From: Zanthoxylum bungeanum
Taxonomy: Eukaryota; Streptophyta; Magnoliopsida; Sapindales; Rutaceae
DNA length: 64,000 nt
Direction: 5' to 3'
Assembly: GCA_019454045.1 (NCBI GenBank)
Contig: SKCR01021359.1
Coordinates: 35,544-99,543, forward strand
The position numbers were made by a program, and so were the translations under genes. Shown in pieces: positions 26,035 to 38,866 of the stretch. A model generated the notes under the pieces. That model was not told the DNA's origin, ran no database searches, and was given only the letters and a program-made list of their open reading frames with translations. Position 1 is the stretch's first letter. Each line of letters opens with the position of its first letter.

Positions 26035-27994
26035 TGACCGGCGTAAACACACACGTATAACGCAAGCGCACGTATCGTTCAAGTAGTATAAAAATATCGA
26101 TCCCACGAGGACTTAATTCCTACTGTTGTTATTAATTATTGATACTATTTATTTACAGGTATCTAATTATAGGGAGAAGGGAATTGATTGCTTTTGGTTG
26201 GTTGAATGTGGTTTTGCAAAAATAAAATAAAAACAGACTCAAAAGAAAATACTAAGGAAAATAAAATAAAAGACTCAAGGATCTAGGGTTTTGACTCCAC
26301 ACAATATTATTATAAAGATGAATTGATTCTCTTATTTATGTGTAATAAATTAATTTGCTAACCTGGAACACGAAAATATGCAAAAGCCTCTGTCGATGGT
26401 CAGACGCAAATACCCAGCATAACCCAATTGAACCATATGTCTATGTCAACCAAATTACCTGGATTCATTAAGATTAAGTTCCAATTATGGCTACCCCCGC
26501 CCGACAGGTATATGTCTATCCTGTAAGGAAATCTATTAAAGGGTTATCTATCCTCAAGGAAGATCGTGAGCTATTGAATCTAAGACTGAAACCTAAAATC
26601 CCTATGTTTAGTTCATTTTAAGTTTACCACATCAATCTTATTGGTGATCAGACAACAAGAAGCATTAGGCTTAAGACTCAATAAACAAACTAAAGAATTA
26701 CCCATAAAAAGAAAATCAATTATTAAGTGTGGATATTGTGTTTCATCATTTCCCTAGAATAAAATAAAATGCTGGGGTTAGAGGATCCACAATTAATATT
26801 TCTTATCTAGGAATCTCACTTATTATAATATATAAATTATTTTATATTCTGCTTTCTCATGAATTAATAATATTAAACATTTAAAACCAGCCATATAGGC
26901 GGCAATCCATTTAGTCCAATTACACCAGCCATATAGGCGGTAATTATCTGTCACATAAAGACCAGCCATATAGGCGGTAAGGTAATTTATATTTAAACCA
27001 GCCATATAGGCGGTAATAAAGTCTGACATTAATTAATCCGGTTAAATTATAATTTAAATATTATAATTAAGTGAGATTTACCTAAATAATTATATTAAAG
27101 GTTTCACCTTTTACCCCAGCGGTAAATTAACTACAAAACATAAAGTAAATAAATAAAAAGTAGTAATAAAAACTAAAAATAAAAATACATAATTTTATTA
27201 TTACAAAACTAGATGCTTCTTATGAAATCAGGGAAAAAATCCCAAGGAAAGCACACCAAATGAAGGGAAGAGGAGCTGAATTTATAGGCAAATTCTGGAT
27301 CCAGCGTCGCGACGCCAAAGGTCTCAGCGTAGCGACGCTGGAATGCGGTTTTGGTCCACGCGGGTTGACCACGCGTGATCTATCAGCAGAATATGGTGAT
27401 GACACATGTCACGCGGTAACGGTGGTGCAATGAGAAGACGACACGTGGCATACGGTGATTGGCTGAGCTTTCGGTCCAATGATCTTCTGACACGTGGCAC
27501 GCGTTTAGGATTGGTCCAATGAGAGATTAACACGTGGCAGCATGTAATTCACCGGTGATTCGGTCCAATGACAACTCGACACGTGGAACGCGCTTACTTG
27601 GTCTAATGAGATTTCAACACGTGACAGACGGTGCATTTTAACTGATCTTCTGTGATGATGATACGTGGCACGGCGCACGTTAGCAAGGTCGGCGCACGTT
27701 AGTAAGTCCAATTTCTCAGATTCAGACACGTGTACCTCGGCGCACATTAGCATGTCCGGCGCACGTTAGGTATCGCGACGCGTAGGGTCCTGGCGTCGCG
27801 ACGCGGCCAAATTACCGAATTGCCCTTTTGTCATTTTTTTCTCTATTTTGGCCCCAAATTGCTTCCAATGCTTTCCCAACTTTATTTATCTGTAAAATAA
27901 CACAAAACACATCAAAACGTTCACAAAAATCAAGAAACTATACAAAATATTAGGTTAAATGAGTGGGAAATAGTGATAGATTTACCACTCATCA
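26035..27994 (-). repeat. 5' LTR of the truncated LOG-carrying element
   Basis: This 1,960-bp LTR reads TGATGAGTGGTAAAT...ACGCCGGTCA on the minus strand. It has a TATA box (TATAAA, 27,281-27,286). Upstream of it, at 27,340-27,740, lie about six CACGTG sites (ACACGTGGCA type), bounded by GCGTCGCGACGC palindromes near 27,303 and 27,795. Four CCAGCCATATAGGCGG units (26,888-27,010) lie downstream of the TATA box. It abuts Tat-type internal sequence at 27,995, so the element probably inserted into that Tat copy. Confidence 0.88.
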
Positions 27995-29619
27995 TGCATA
28001 CATGCATTATGTTAACCCATGTATCTTAAAAGCCATCATAGATATCTGTTGGGTTAGGAAAGAAAGACTTGTCAAAAGGTGTTTAACAAACATAGATATC
28101 AGGAAAAGGAAACTGGGAAACAGAAAACCTTACGGCAATGATAGAGAGACAAGCGAATGGTATTCAGTTGAAATGATTAAGAAAAGAAGAAGGCAATGGA
28201 AGCAGTACTGCCGGTGGAAGTTTAGATACAGTCCATGTGGATATTGGCAGAAGCAGAGTTATTGGAGCAAGAATAGGCCTCACAGAGACTTGAACAGTTG
28301 GCATTACTGGATGAGAATAGAATGAAGTCCTTGCATCATATGCAGTTATACCGGAAGAGATCGGCCCGAGCATTCAACAACATGTGAGTCCTACTAAGAT
28401 CAGAGAGGGGGATCTAGTACTTAAGCTGTCAAAGCCGTCGACAACGGATCCGAGAGGAAAGTTCAGACCTAATTGGGAAGGACCCTACATAGTCCAGAAA
28501 GTGATGGGAAAGGGGCAATGAGACTGTCAGATTTGGAAGGGAACGAGTTCACCGAGCCGATCAACGTGGATAGATTGAAGTAGTATTTTGCCTGAGGGAA
28601 AGAAGACCGAGCAATCACCAAGGGAATTGACAGAAGACCTAACCCAACGGGATAGGAAACTCATTCATGCATACATGCATACACGTAACGTATTTTGCAT
28701 TTCTTTTTGTGTTTGTTTTGTTTTGTATTCACAGGTTTCAAAGAAGAAAAAAAGAAGGCGGCAAAGGTAAGCCAATTAGAAGCAGCAACAGTACAGTGTC
28801 ATCAGTTTTAGGAATGAATCATGGGGTTGAGGCCCACATCAGTCTCAGGAATGAATCAGAATCAGTATCAGTTTCAGGAATGAATCACCAGGTTGAGGCC
28901 CGCATCAATATTAGTCTTAGGAAGGAATCCCAAGGTTGAGGCCCATATCAGTATAAGTTTCAGGAATGGATCCCAGGGGGCGAAGCCCACATAATCAGCG
29001 GTTGAAAGGAAGAATTTCGCGGAATGAGTGAGAAAAAAAGAGAGAGAGAGAGATAAGTCATTGATGGTTAGGCATATGTCCGGTGATGACATTGTTTGCT
29101 GTAGGGAGAAACCTTAGAAGCGATAAATGTGAGATGTGCTCTCATCCGGTATTCTGAATAGTTGATCTCAGCTAGACTCGCGAGCACTTGATCACATGAT
29201 CTTAGTGGTGGAAGCCTGAGTAGTCGACAAGATGACTAGTTGAAGAGATGATGGATCAGTGAATGACCATTTACCTAGATGTCCATCCTGGTTTAGTTAT
29301 GCTATGGTTGGAAACAAAGAAAAAGTCTCTGAAAAGAAAAGAAAAAAAATAGACCGCCTATAACCGATAAGCGTGAAGCTACCCATTGGCGAGTGTTAGG
29401 ACCACCATGAGGAGAAATGCTACCTTAAATGGTAGGTGTGTCGGAAAAAAAGAGAAAGAGACAAGAGAAAAAAGAAGAAAACTGTATCATGTTGAGTACG
29501 TGGAAGTAATCATAGAGTGTGATCAAGACATCTAGGTTGGTTAGACCCACTGATCCGGTTCTCCGAGACAAAATCATCGAGTTGGCTTACTTAAGGGTGA
29601 AGTTGCGAAAGAGCCTTAG
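27995..29619 (+). mobile_element. Tat/Ogre-type element, 3' internal region (first part)
   Basis: This is the 3' half of a second Tat-type element. It is interrupted by the solo LTR at 29,620-32,775 and continues at 32,776-37,931. The string TGCATACATGCAT...GTTAACCC...AAAAGCCATC...GTTGGGTTAGG at its left edge also occurs, reversed, at about 5,140-5,220 in the other Tat element. It contains the integrase tail (28,060-28,590), a few GAGGCCCACATCAGT repeat units (28,790-28,990) and 630 bp with nothing recognisable. The 5' half is missing. Confidence 0.75.
28060..28590 (+). pseudogene. Tat-type integrase, C-terminal end
   Basis: In one frame with several stops the sequence reads AMEAVLPVEV, ASQRLEQLALLDENRM and QLYRKRSARAFN. 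It then gives REGDLVLKLSKPSTTDPRGK and FRPNWEGPYIVQKVMGKGA, which is the GPY-type C-terminal domain of Tat/Ogre integrases, ending near NVDRLK. The catalytic core is lost, and the 5' part shows internal deletions. It is a relic of the enzyme that inserted element DNA. It also identifies the clade of the non-autonomous relatives. Confidence 0.82.
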
Positions 29620-32600
29620 TGTAGGCATTGCATTTTTGCATATCAGCCCAATGATGAGCCTCGACTGGAGGCACTACTTTTTTAGTTGCGGAAGTTGCGG
29701 AAAGCGGTCGTCGGAAGGGAATGGTCAAGAATTGACATTTTTGTTGGATTTGGTTCGCTTGTTCAAGTTTCGGGTTCGCTCGTTCGGTCTCGGTTTCAAA
29801 TTATCCTCACGCCCACTTCACCCAATTTGATAAACAAACCCAAATATCCATGCTACCCCCACGCCCATCTCTCATTTACAAAACACAAAATGCCATTCAA
29901 CAAGAAGCTAAATTCCACCTCTTTTTCTTTGCCACCCACGTGAAAGCCACCCATTTCTCCATAAACACCAAATCACAAACACAAACTAGCAAAACCAACC
30001 CATGCAACCACTGCCCATGCCACATATCTCTTCATGTAACAACCCATAACCACCCATCCCTCTCCTAACTCATCACTCACGTGAATCACAAAGATGGCAG
30101 TCTCTCTCTCTCAATTTGAAGAACAAATAAAAGAGCCCCATACACTGCAACACAGAGAGGCCACGCACCACTATCCCTGACACTGCACTTATTCATGGCA
30201 AAAACACACAAAATGAGAACCCTTCAGCAGCCATTTTGACAGACCTAAGCCACGTTACCATGCAGGCGTGAAACAAAATGCCACTATCCCTCACAAACCC
30301 CAGCCGAGCCCTTCATCACACGGTACCATCATCTTCACGCCTAGAACACCCTCATCATGCCATAACCCCTCACGTTCACTGCCTTGACCGAGAACAACAA
30401 GCAAGAAACACAGTCCACGTAAAACCTCTCATCACAGCCCCTATGATCATCATTCACGCCACTGCAGTCCCACAAAACTAGCCACTGCTCCACGCTTCAC
30501 AGGCCCTCAAACACACATAGAAATCCATTACACTCAGCCTCTCGTGAAACTCAACCTCTCGGCCAACTCTCGGCAAACTGACATTCGCCCAATAGCATCG
30601 TTAACTGCACTCACACCATTCGAACATTCTTCACGCACAAGCTCATGTCAAACTACCACACAAAACTAAGCAGCCCTAAGCCACACGCATAACAGTCATT
30701 CACCTTCACCAACTCGCCACTGCCCATTCATGTCGTGAACCCTAATGCCTTGCACGTTCACCACACCAAGTCAGAACCAGTGAGCCTTCATTCACAGCAG
30801 CCCTCATCTTCAACCTCATGCAATAGCCCCTCTCTTCCATTCTCTCAGCTCTCGGCACCCCCTTTAGCTCAGCACGTCACTGCTAATCATCCATGCACAC
30901 ATAAACTGCACGTACAGCCCCTTCATCAACATAGGTCACGCATAGCCTTCATCCCTCACAGCCACTGCACGCACGGTGATCATCCAGCAAACCATTCACA
31001 CACCACTGCACTCTCCTATCACTCTCGGAAGTGAACCACGCAACAGCCCATTCCACTAAATCTTCTTCACAACACGCAGCTACTTCAACAAGCTCATCTC
31101 TCGGCACCTCCCACAAACCCTAAACCAGCAGCCCTTACGTCCCTTGCTTCAACAAATCCTTCAACAATCAACACAGCTCTCCCTGAACAACCTGTTCTCC
31201 CCTAGCACGGCTGGAACAAAGAGAATAAACTCTATCTCTCTCTAAAGCCATGACGTCAATACACTACCCCTTCACCACCTAAACTATTCACCAAACCTTG
31301 CCCTAACAGCCCTTTTCTGCCTCAACTTCACGCAAATACCATCCCAATTCAGCCATCAGACCACTCACGTAAAACAACCCTTACAATGTCCTTCCTCGCG
31401 TCTGCATACTGTCAACCCCCTCACTACCGAGCCCTTCCTCATATAACAGGCCCATTTGCTTCACTTTAACAGATCCCTCAGCTTAAAGCCTTGTTCACGC
31501 ACAGATCCCTCACTGCAAAGTCATTCTCATAGACAAATCTGCCCATATACTCACGCCTGAAGTAGCCTCACATTCACCGAGCAAATAGCCCCTGGAATAA
31601 CTCTGAAATTGCCGTAAAAAATCCATCGTGAAACCAAGCCAGAATAGTGGCCAAATAACCACCCAAAAATACAACCCAAAAACCGTAACAGAAATAACTC
31701 CAAAGTAACCCAAAGAGAGAGAATAAGAAGTCGAGTTAAAAATAGAGAAAACTGTAAAATGTAACTGCAGCGAAAACAGCGGACCGAGTGAAAACAGTGG
31801 AAACAGCGGACCCGTGAAAATAGCGGAAACAACGGACCAGTGAAAACAGAGAAAATAGTGAACCTGTGAAAACAGTAGAAACAGCGGACCAGTGAAAACA
31901 GTCGAAACGACCTCCCTTCCGGCATCGTGAAACGCACTCCCGGAAAGCGACTAAAAGGTAAGACCTGAGGGCACCCTTTCATTTATTATCCTTTATTTTT
32001 AGTTATTTTATTACTTTATTTCGCATGAGTATTGTGAATTGGTGCATGATGTGATTTCTGGGTGAACGGAATATGTGTTATCTCTTGCGGTATATCGAAT
32101 GGAAACCCGGACGTAAATTCCGTAGCCGAATCCGAATGGACGGTATTGCGGTTTGCACTCGGGATACAATGCCACGTACCGCTTGAGATACACGTATTTC
32201 GTTTCATCCAAATTTGTATTTGAGCATGTTATAGTCTTTAGGTTATTCCTTTATTATTTAAAGCATGGTTTAATTTAGATTGTTATTTATTTGTTAAAGC
32301 ATATTTAGGTTGTTCCTTATGTATGTTATTAGTTTATGATGTGTTTGGATAATGATTTATAAATGTTGATTTAATGGTTCAATATGCTCATTGTGTTACA
32401 TTGCGTGAGTTATTTGGATGAAAGCATGTTAGATCTAAGTACCTTGAGCATGATTAGGTTTCTAGTATGTTATTTATTTCTTAAGCATGATTAGGTCGTT
32501 AATATATTATTTCCCTATGTATGTTGTGTAGACTTGGTTAAATTATTGCACAAATCCGCTCATTACAAGTGGCATAAGTAAGGGACCATTCCGAACCCAA

Positions 32601-32775
32601 CGGTTTGAGGTCTTCCCTTGCGAGGGGTGAGTGCGGCCTTAAATCTTTGTCCCGGTTCACACCGGGTGGCGACTCCATTTTATTTCTCCGGTTTAGTCCC
32701 CCGCGGGCTACTCCGTACTTCCGACCGGGCCGCGAGCCCGGGACAGCATGCGTCGTCCATTTTCTGTGTCCTACA
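29620..32775 (+). repeat. Tat-type solo LTR, 3.16 kb
   Basis: It begins TGTAGGCATTGC and ends TGTGTCCTACA like the other Tat LTRs, and is flanked by a perfect 5-bp duplication, CTTAG (29,615-29,619 and 32,776-32,780). No primer site follows and no polypurine tract precedes, so this is a solo LTR left by LTR-LTR recombination. Its 29.8-31.5 kb body is unusually C-rich and T-poor on this strand and is not shared with the other Tat LTRs here. The last 250 bp (ACTTAAGTAAGGGACCATT-like block onward) are strongly conserved. Confidence 0.9.
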
Positions 32776-32949
32776 CTTAGCACACACACACTTGGAGTCT
32801 AGTTCAGATCATTGACTCAGACGGTCGAATTTGAGTTGTATCAGGTACTTTGAAGGTTCTCTGGTTTCGACACGGAGCATCCGTTGAGGACAAATATGTT
32901 TAACTATCAGGATTATCTTGTGAGAGGCAATATAGTATGTTGAAATGAA

Positions 32950-34910
32950 CCATCATATTATTAGTATCAGTTTTGCCAGGTATGGCACTCTGGGGGCGAG
33001 GTCCTCATTATTATCAGTATCAGTCTTGCCAGGTATAGCACTCTGGGGGCGAGGCCCACATCCTTATCAGTATCAGTCTTGCCAGGTATGGCACTCTGCG
33101 GGCGAGGCCCACATCATTATCAGTATCAGTCTTGCCAGGTATGGCACTCCGGGTATGGAGACACATCAGTATCAGTATCAGTTTTGAGGATGAGTCTCGA
33201 GGGTTGAGGCCCACATTATCAGTACTAGTTTGGGGTCGAGGCCCACATCAGCATCAACTTGGGGATGAGTCCCGAGGGTTGAGGCCCACATTATCAGTAT
33301 CAGTTTGGGGTCGAGGCCCACATCAGTATCAACTTAGGGGTGAAGCCCACATTATCAGTATCAGTTTTGGGGATGTGTCCCAGGATCGAGGCCCACATCA
33401 GCATCAGTTTGGGGATGAGTCTCAGGGTCGAGGCCCACATCAGCATCAGTTTGGGGATGAGTCCTAGGGCCGAGGCCCACATCAGTTTCATTTTTGGGGA
33501 TGAGTCCCAGGGCCGAGACCCACATCAATTTCAGTTTTGGGGATGAGTTCCAGGGCCGAGACCCACATCAGTTTCAGTTTTGGGGATGAGTCCCAAGGTC
33601 GAGGCCCGCACATCAGTATCAGTTTTGGGGATGAGTCCCAGGGTCGTGACCCACATCAGTAGTAGTTTTGGGATATGTTATCATCAGCAATTTTGGGGAT
33701 GAGTCCTAGGGTCGATGCCCACATCAGTATCAGCTTGGGGACGAGGCCCACATCAGCATCAGTTTAGGGTCGTGACCCACATCAGCATTAGTTTGGGGAT
33801 GAGTCCCAGGGCCGAGGCCCATATCAGTATCAGTTTGGGGATGAGTCACAGGGTCGAGGCCCACATCAGCATCAGTTTGGGGATGAGTCCCAGGGCCGAG
33901 GCCAACATCAGTTTCAGTTTTGGGGATGAGTCACAGGGCCGAGGCCCACATCAATTTCAGTTTTGGGGATGAGTCCCAAGGTCGAGGCCCACACATCAGT
34001 ATCGGTTTTGGGGATGAGTCCCAAGGCCGAGGCCCACATCAGTTTCATTTTTGGGGATGAGTCCCAGGGTCGAGGCCCGCACATCAGCATCAGTTTTTTG
34101 GGATGAGTCCCTGGGCCGAGGCCCACATCTGTTTCAGTTTTGGGGATGAGTCCCAAGGGCGAGGCCCATATCAGTATCAGTCCAGGGTTGAGGCCCACAT
34201 CAGTATCCGTCTGGGGCGAGGCCCACATCAGCATTGTTAGTATCAGTTTTGGGGATGAGTCCCGGGGGCGAGGCACACATCAGTATCAGCATCAGTTTTA
34301 GGGATGAGTCTCAGGGTCGTGACCCACGTCATGAGCAGTTTTGGGGATGCGTCCTAGGGTCGTGACCCACATCATCAGTAGTTTTGGGGATGCGTCCCAA
34401 GGTCGTGACCCACATCATCAATAGTTTTGGGGATGCATCCCAAGATCGTAACCCACATCATCAGCAGTTTTGGGGATACGTCCCAGGGTCGTGACCCACA
34501 TCATCAGCAGTTTTGGGGATGCGTCCCAGGGTCGTGACCCATATTGTCAATGTTATCAAAATGCGTCCTAGGGTCGAGGCCCCCTTCGTCGGTTGCAGTC
34601 ATCGAGATGTGTCCCAAGGTCGTTGGCCCTCTACATCATCAGTTTTGGGGATGCGTCCCAGGGTCATGACCCACATTGTTAGCAGTATTGCGATGCGTCC
34701 CAAGGTCGAGGCCCCTGTTGTCAGTTGCAGTTATCGGGATACGTCCCAGGGTCGTTGGCCCCCTACATCATCAGTTTTGGGGATGCGTCCCAGGGTCGTG
34801 ACCCACATTGTCAGCGGTATTGAGATGTATCCCAGTGTTGAAGCCCCCGTTGTCGGTTGCAGTTATTGGGATGCATCCCAGGATCGAGGTCCATTGCATC
34901 ATCAACTCAG
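32950..34910 (+). repeat. Tandem arrays of GAGGCCCACATCAGTATCAG units
   Basis: Three sub-arrays follow one another. 32,950-33,180 has about four units of ~65 bp with TTGCCAGGTATGGCACTC. 33,180-34,320 has many 50-65 bp units with GGGGATGAGTCCCAGGG. 34,320-34,910 has units with GGGGATGCGTCCCAGGGTCG and TGACCCACAT. The reverse complement of this family fills 4,075-5,110. The long periodic ORFs (for example 33,132-33,467 and 34,513-34,959) are repeat translations. Confidence 0.88.
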
Positions 34911-35017
34911 CTCAAAGCAGCAGGCAAGTCAGGTGGCAGTTGGCGAGCCAGGTAAGTAAAAATGCATTGCACAACTTTGATAAGATTGTCATTGTTACAC
35001 ACTGCACAAGTCCCATC

Positions 35018-35031
35018 AAAGTGGGGGCGAC
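35018..35031 (+). other. Polypurine tract of the Tat element
   Basis: AAAGTGGGGGCGAC is followed directly by the LTR start TGTAGGC. It is identical to the minus-strand junction at 2940-2953. Confidence 0.88.
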
Positions 35032-37931
35032 TGTAGGCACTGCATTTTTGCATGTAAGTCCCTATGATGAGTCTCATTTAGAGGCACTAACTTTTAAGTC
35101 GCGGAAGTCGCGAGAAACGGACGTCGGAAGGGGAAATTCAGAACAAGTATGTCATCGGATTCAATTCACATGTTAACTGCTTTCGTTCGTGCTACGTTCA
35201 TGAACACGTTCGAACGTCAAGCAGATTGCGGGCGTTCGTGTAGCATTCGAATCGGCGTTCGAACGGTGTCGGTACTTCTGGTTTTGTTGCTAGCCTCACG
35301 ACCCAAGCCCATTTAGCCCACCAAAACCCACCCAAAAATAATTAAAACATTTAAAACATGTCACAAATTAAAATTATATCCTTCCTAAATTAAATAAATC
35401 ACATCCCAATCTAAATAATTCATATACATAAATAAACAAATCAAATATATGATCTTCCTTCTTAAGCCAAATCATGTCCTCAATTAACTAGATGCTTTCT
35501 TTGTGAAACACTAATTAGAAATATTCCCCCCATAATTACTTGATCCCATTCTTATTCAAACAAGAGAAACCCTAGCCTTTGCCTATAAAAGAAACACAAA
35601 TCCAACCTTAGAACCCCTAGCACATACATACAAATCACCGAAAATTCTATAAAGCATTAGCACCAAAAACTCTCCTAGCATCTCACGCCCAACACAAGAA
35701 ACAACAAACAAATAATTCTCTTATCCTCTCTCTGCAATAGCCGAATACTCATCCCTCAAAACCCCCTCCATTGCGCATAAACTCAACCTCTTTATGTCAC
35801 CGAAACAGTCCTTAGACCACACAATAACACCACCAAAAATCACACCCAAACTGCATTTTAAAACCCTTAAATTACCGTAAGAAACAGCAGTAAAACAACA
35901 GCAAAACAGCAGTAAAACAGAGGAAACGACAGCTCAAAATAGTGAAGCAGCAAACGAGAGCAGTGGACCAGTGAACTGGAGGAGTTGCGGAGCATCAACC
36001 CTTCCGACGGCCGTGTAACGCACTTTCGAGAGACGACCTAAGAGGTTAGACCTGAGGGCATTTTTCTTATTTATTTTCTTCGCATGAGAGTCGTTTGTGG
36101 ATGCATGTTGTGGCCTTTGAATGGATGGGAAAATGTGTCGTCTCTTGTGGTATATAGGATGGAAACCCAGACGTAAATTCCATAGCCGAATCTGAATGGA
36201 TGGTAGTGCGGTCTGTACTTGGGAAACAACTCCACGTACCACTTGAGCAAACGGCACATGTTTCACTTTGCTTTTGTATCTTGTTTGTTTATTATTCGCA
36301 TTTTACATTCCGCCATTTACTTTCTGTACGTTTTTTGTTTGTGTATTGATGATGCAGCGCGCATGGGCTAACTAGGGTGGATTAAAGGTCCTCTATTCAA
36401 GGGAAAATGCCTAAAGGCTACCTTTACCATGATGTTTTGCCGCGTCGGACGAATTATGTTTGATTGAATTTGAGATATGTTTAATCGGACATACGGAGTT
36501 CCACATCATTGTCTTATTCATTTGCATGCATAGTAATATAATGCGCATGGGCTAACTAGGGTGGATTAAAGGTCCTCTATTCGAGGGAAAATGCCTAAAG
36601 GCTACTTTTACCACGATATTTTGCCGTGCCTTTTGTTATAACATTGACCTTTTACATATCATTGCTCTATTTACGCATGTATTGTATTCCAGTGCGCATG
36701 GGCTAACTAGGGTGGATTAAAGGTCCTCTATTCGAGGGAAAATGCCTAAAGGCTACCTTTACCACGATGTTTTACCGCGCCGGACGAGGTACACTCGATT
36801 GAATGAGAATGAGTTCAATCGGGCACATGAGGTCCTACATTGTGCATTTGCTCATCAGTGTATGTGTTTGCGTCGTCTATCATGCATCAGGTCTTGTCCC
36901 GTTCGAACGTGTTCTCGAACGCTATACGAATGCGAACCTTCTATTTCCCGTTCGAACGCATTTATGAACGCTACTCGAACGCGCATGCGTTTTGTTTCAT
37001 CAGGTATTGTCCCGTTCGAACATGTTCTCAAACGCTATACAAATATGAACCTTCTGTTTACCGTTCGAACGCGTTTACGAACGCTACATGAATGCTCATG
37101 CGTTTTGTTTTATCATGCATCAGGTCTTATCCCGTTCGAACACGTTCTCGAACGTTATACAAACGCGAACCTTCTATTTACCGTTCGAATGGGTTTTCAA
37201 ACGCTAGACGAATGCACATACACTGAACTGATTCATTTTCATCATATTTCATGCATAATTGCTTCTTGGGTGATTCCTCTTGCATCATGTAATTAATCAT
37301 ACCATTCCATTATTAATACTTTTACTGTTATCATCTATTTGTCATTCCCGCATTTATCTATTTGAGGTGTTCATGAGATTGTGTTCAAGCATGATTAGAT
37401 CATTAGTACGTTACTTGTTTCTTAAAGCATGATTATGTCGTTAGGACGTTACTTGTTTCTTAAGCATGATTTAGCCGTTAGTACATTATTCTTCCATGCA
37501 TGATTTGGTTATCTTCTTTCGCAATAGGCGTTCAATTTACGTTTATTTTTAGGTTGTTATTTATTTTTCGTGTTTGATGATTCAACATGTTCATGAGATT
37601 ATTGTGTGATATCGTATGTTTTCCGTTATGATGATTTATTTTATACATGTGAACTTAGAAATAGAATACCCTTGGAAATATATGTTGCTAGATTCGATTA
37701 AATTATTGCACAAATCATATCATTACAAGTGGCATAAGTAAGGGACCATTCAGAACTCAACGGTTTGAGGTCTTCCCTTGCGAGGGGTGAGTGCGGCCTT
37801 AAATCATTTTCCCGGTTCACACCGGGTGGCGACTCCATGTTATCTCTCCGGTTTAGTTCCCACGTGGGCTACTCCGTACTCCCAACCGGGCCGTGAGCCC
37901 AGGATAGCGTCGTCCACTTCTGTGTCCTACA
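35032..37931 (+). repeat. 3' LTR of the Tat element
   Basis: This 2,900-bp LTR reads TGTAGGCACTGC...TGTGTCCTACA with a TATA box at 35,584-35,590. Three copies of a 150-180 bp unit start at about 36,359, 36,541 and 36,692 (GCGCATGGGCTAACTAGGG...). From 36,898 to 37,210 six diverged 50-70 bp units each contain CCGTTCGAAC. It abuts the 128-bp tandem repeats of another element at 37,932. Confidence 0.88.
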
Positions 37932-38690
37932 GTAGCATCCATGGCCAAGTATTGTTGCTAGCTCAGGGTCGGGTTATGTCCCACCGAGTCTTGATTTCTC
38001 TTCGGAATGTGGTCAGAGCATCTCCCTCATGGCCATTATTCTGATTGGCACAAGAAGGTAGCATTCCCTCGTGGCCAAGTATTGTTGCCAGCTTGGGGTC
38101 GGGTTATGTCCCACCTAGTCTTGATTTATCTTCGGTATGGGGTCAGAGAATCTCCCCATGGCCATTATTTTGATTGGCGCGAGGATGTACCATTCCCTCT
38201 TGGCCAAGTATTATTACCAACTCGAGGTCGGGTTATGTTCCATCGAGTCTTGATTTCTCTTCAGAAAGGAGTCATAGCATTTCCTCCATGGCCATTATTC
38301 TGACTGGCACGAGGAGATATCATTCATGGCCAAGTATTGTTGCCAGCTCGGGGTTGGGTTATGTCCCACCGAGTCTTGATTTCTCTTCGGAATTGGGTCA
38401 TAGCATCTCCCTCATGGCCATTATTCTGATTGGCACGAGTATGTAGCATTCCCTAGTGGCCAAGTATTGTTTCCAGCTCGGGGTCGGGTTATGTCCCAAC
38501 GAGTCTTGATTTGTTTCGGCATGGGGTCTGAGTATCTCCCTCATGGCCATTGTTCTGATTGGCACGAGGAGGTAGCATTCCCTCATGTCCAAGTATTGTT
38601 GCCAGCTCGGGGTCGGGTTATGTCCCACCGAGTCTTGATTTCTCTCCGGCATGGGGTCAGAACATCTCACCCATGGCCACACGCTAAAGG
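37932..38690. repeat. Six tandem copies of a ~128-bp unit
   Basis: The units start near 37,932, 38,058, 38,187, 38,315, 38,446 and 38,573. Each contains GGCCAAGTATTGTTGCCAGC, GGGTCGGGTTATGTCCCACC and CTCATGGCCATTATTCTGAT. The array continues into 38,715 as a partial copy. On the minus strand it lies downstream of the gag-like reading frames and probably belongs to the same element. It is cut on the left by the Tat LTR. Confidence 0.85.
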
Positions 38691-38866
38691 CCGAACAGTC
38701 ACAAAAGTTTAAAAACTATGCCAAGTATTGAAAGGGGAAAACAAGCATGCAATTGACAAAAAATATATTAAGTACAAACTGTTTTAAGAAAGAACATTGT
38801 TTAATACATTGGGCCCCCTCGGGCTCACCCACTTCTTTCAGTCCACGCAGGGACAGATCTTCAAAC

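Larger units (their letters stand above)
23956..27994 (-). mobile_element. Truncated Athila-type element carrying gag-like ORF and LOG fragment
   Basis: On the minus strand the order is 5' LTR (27,994-26,035), tRNA-Asp-type primer site, gag-like ORF (25,915-24,629), spacer, then the first 51 codons of a LOG-like gene, where it is cut off. The 3' part and 3' LTR are missing. The arrangement matches the fuller element at 54,246-62,289, including the spacer with GCTAGCGGGGAGGCAACCCA and the TATA box ahead of the LOG start. No pol domain is present in either copy, so the family is non-autonomous. Confidence 0.85.
32776..35031 (+). mobile_element. Tat/Ogre-type element, 3' internal region (second part)
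   Basis: This continues the 27,995-29,619 segment after the CTTAG duplication. The first 170 bp hold nothing recognisable. From 32,950 to 34,910 it is tandem repeats, then a short conserved leader to the polypurine tract (GGCGAGCCAGGTAAGTAAAAATGCATTGCA-like, also found reversed at about 2,995-3,035). Confidence 0.8.

Noticed and set aside
31551..31982. 143-aa minus-strand ORF in the solo LTR
   Set aside because: It comes from a skewed-composition region with GTGAAAACAG-type repeats, has no domain, and lies inside an LTR.
28800..34910. CRISPR-like spaced repeats
   Set aside because: Units are contiguous and degenerate without unique spacers, in a plant genome with LTR structures around them.
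33132..34959. Long periodic ORFs encoding EAHISISLG-like repeat proteins
   Set aside because: They follow the 50-65 bp DNA repeats in several frames and on both strands, as do the ORFs at 4,557-5,111. This is low-complexity translation, not genes.
29620..37931. Reading 29,620-32,775 and 35,032-37,931 as the LTR pair of one element
   Set aside because: The first LTR has its own perfect CTTAG duplication, no primer site after it, and it differs strongly from the second. A solo LTR nested in a truncated Tat element fits better.
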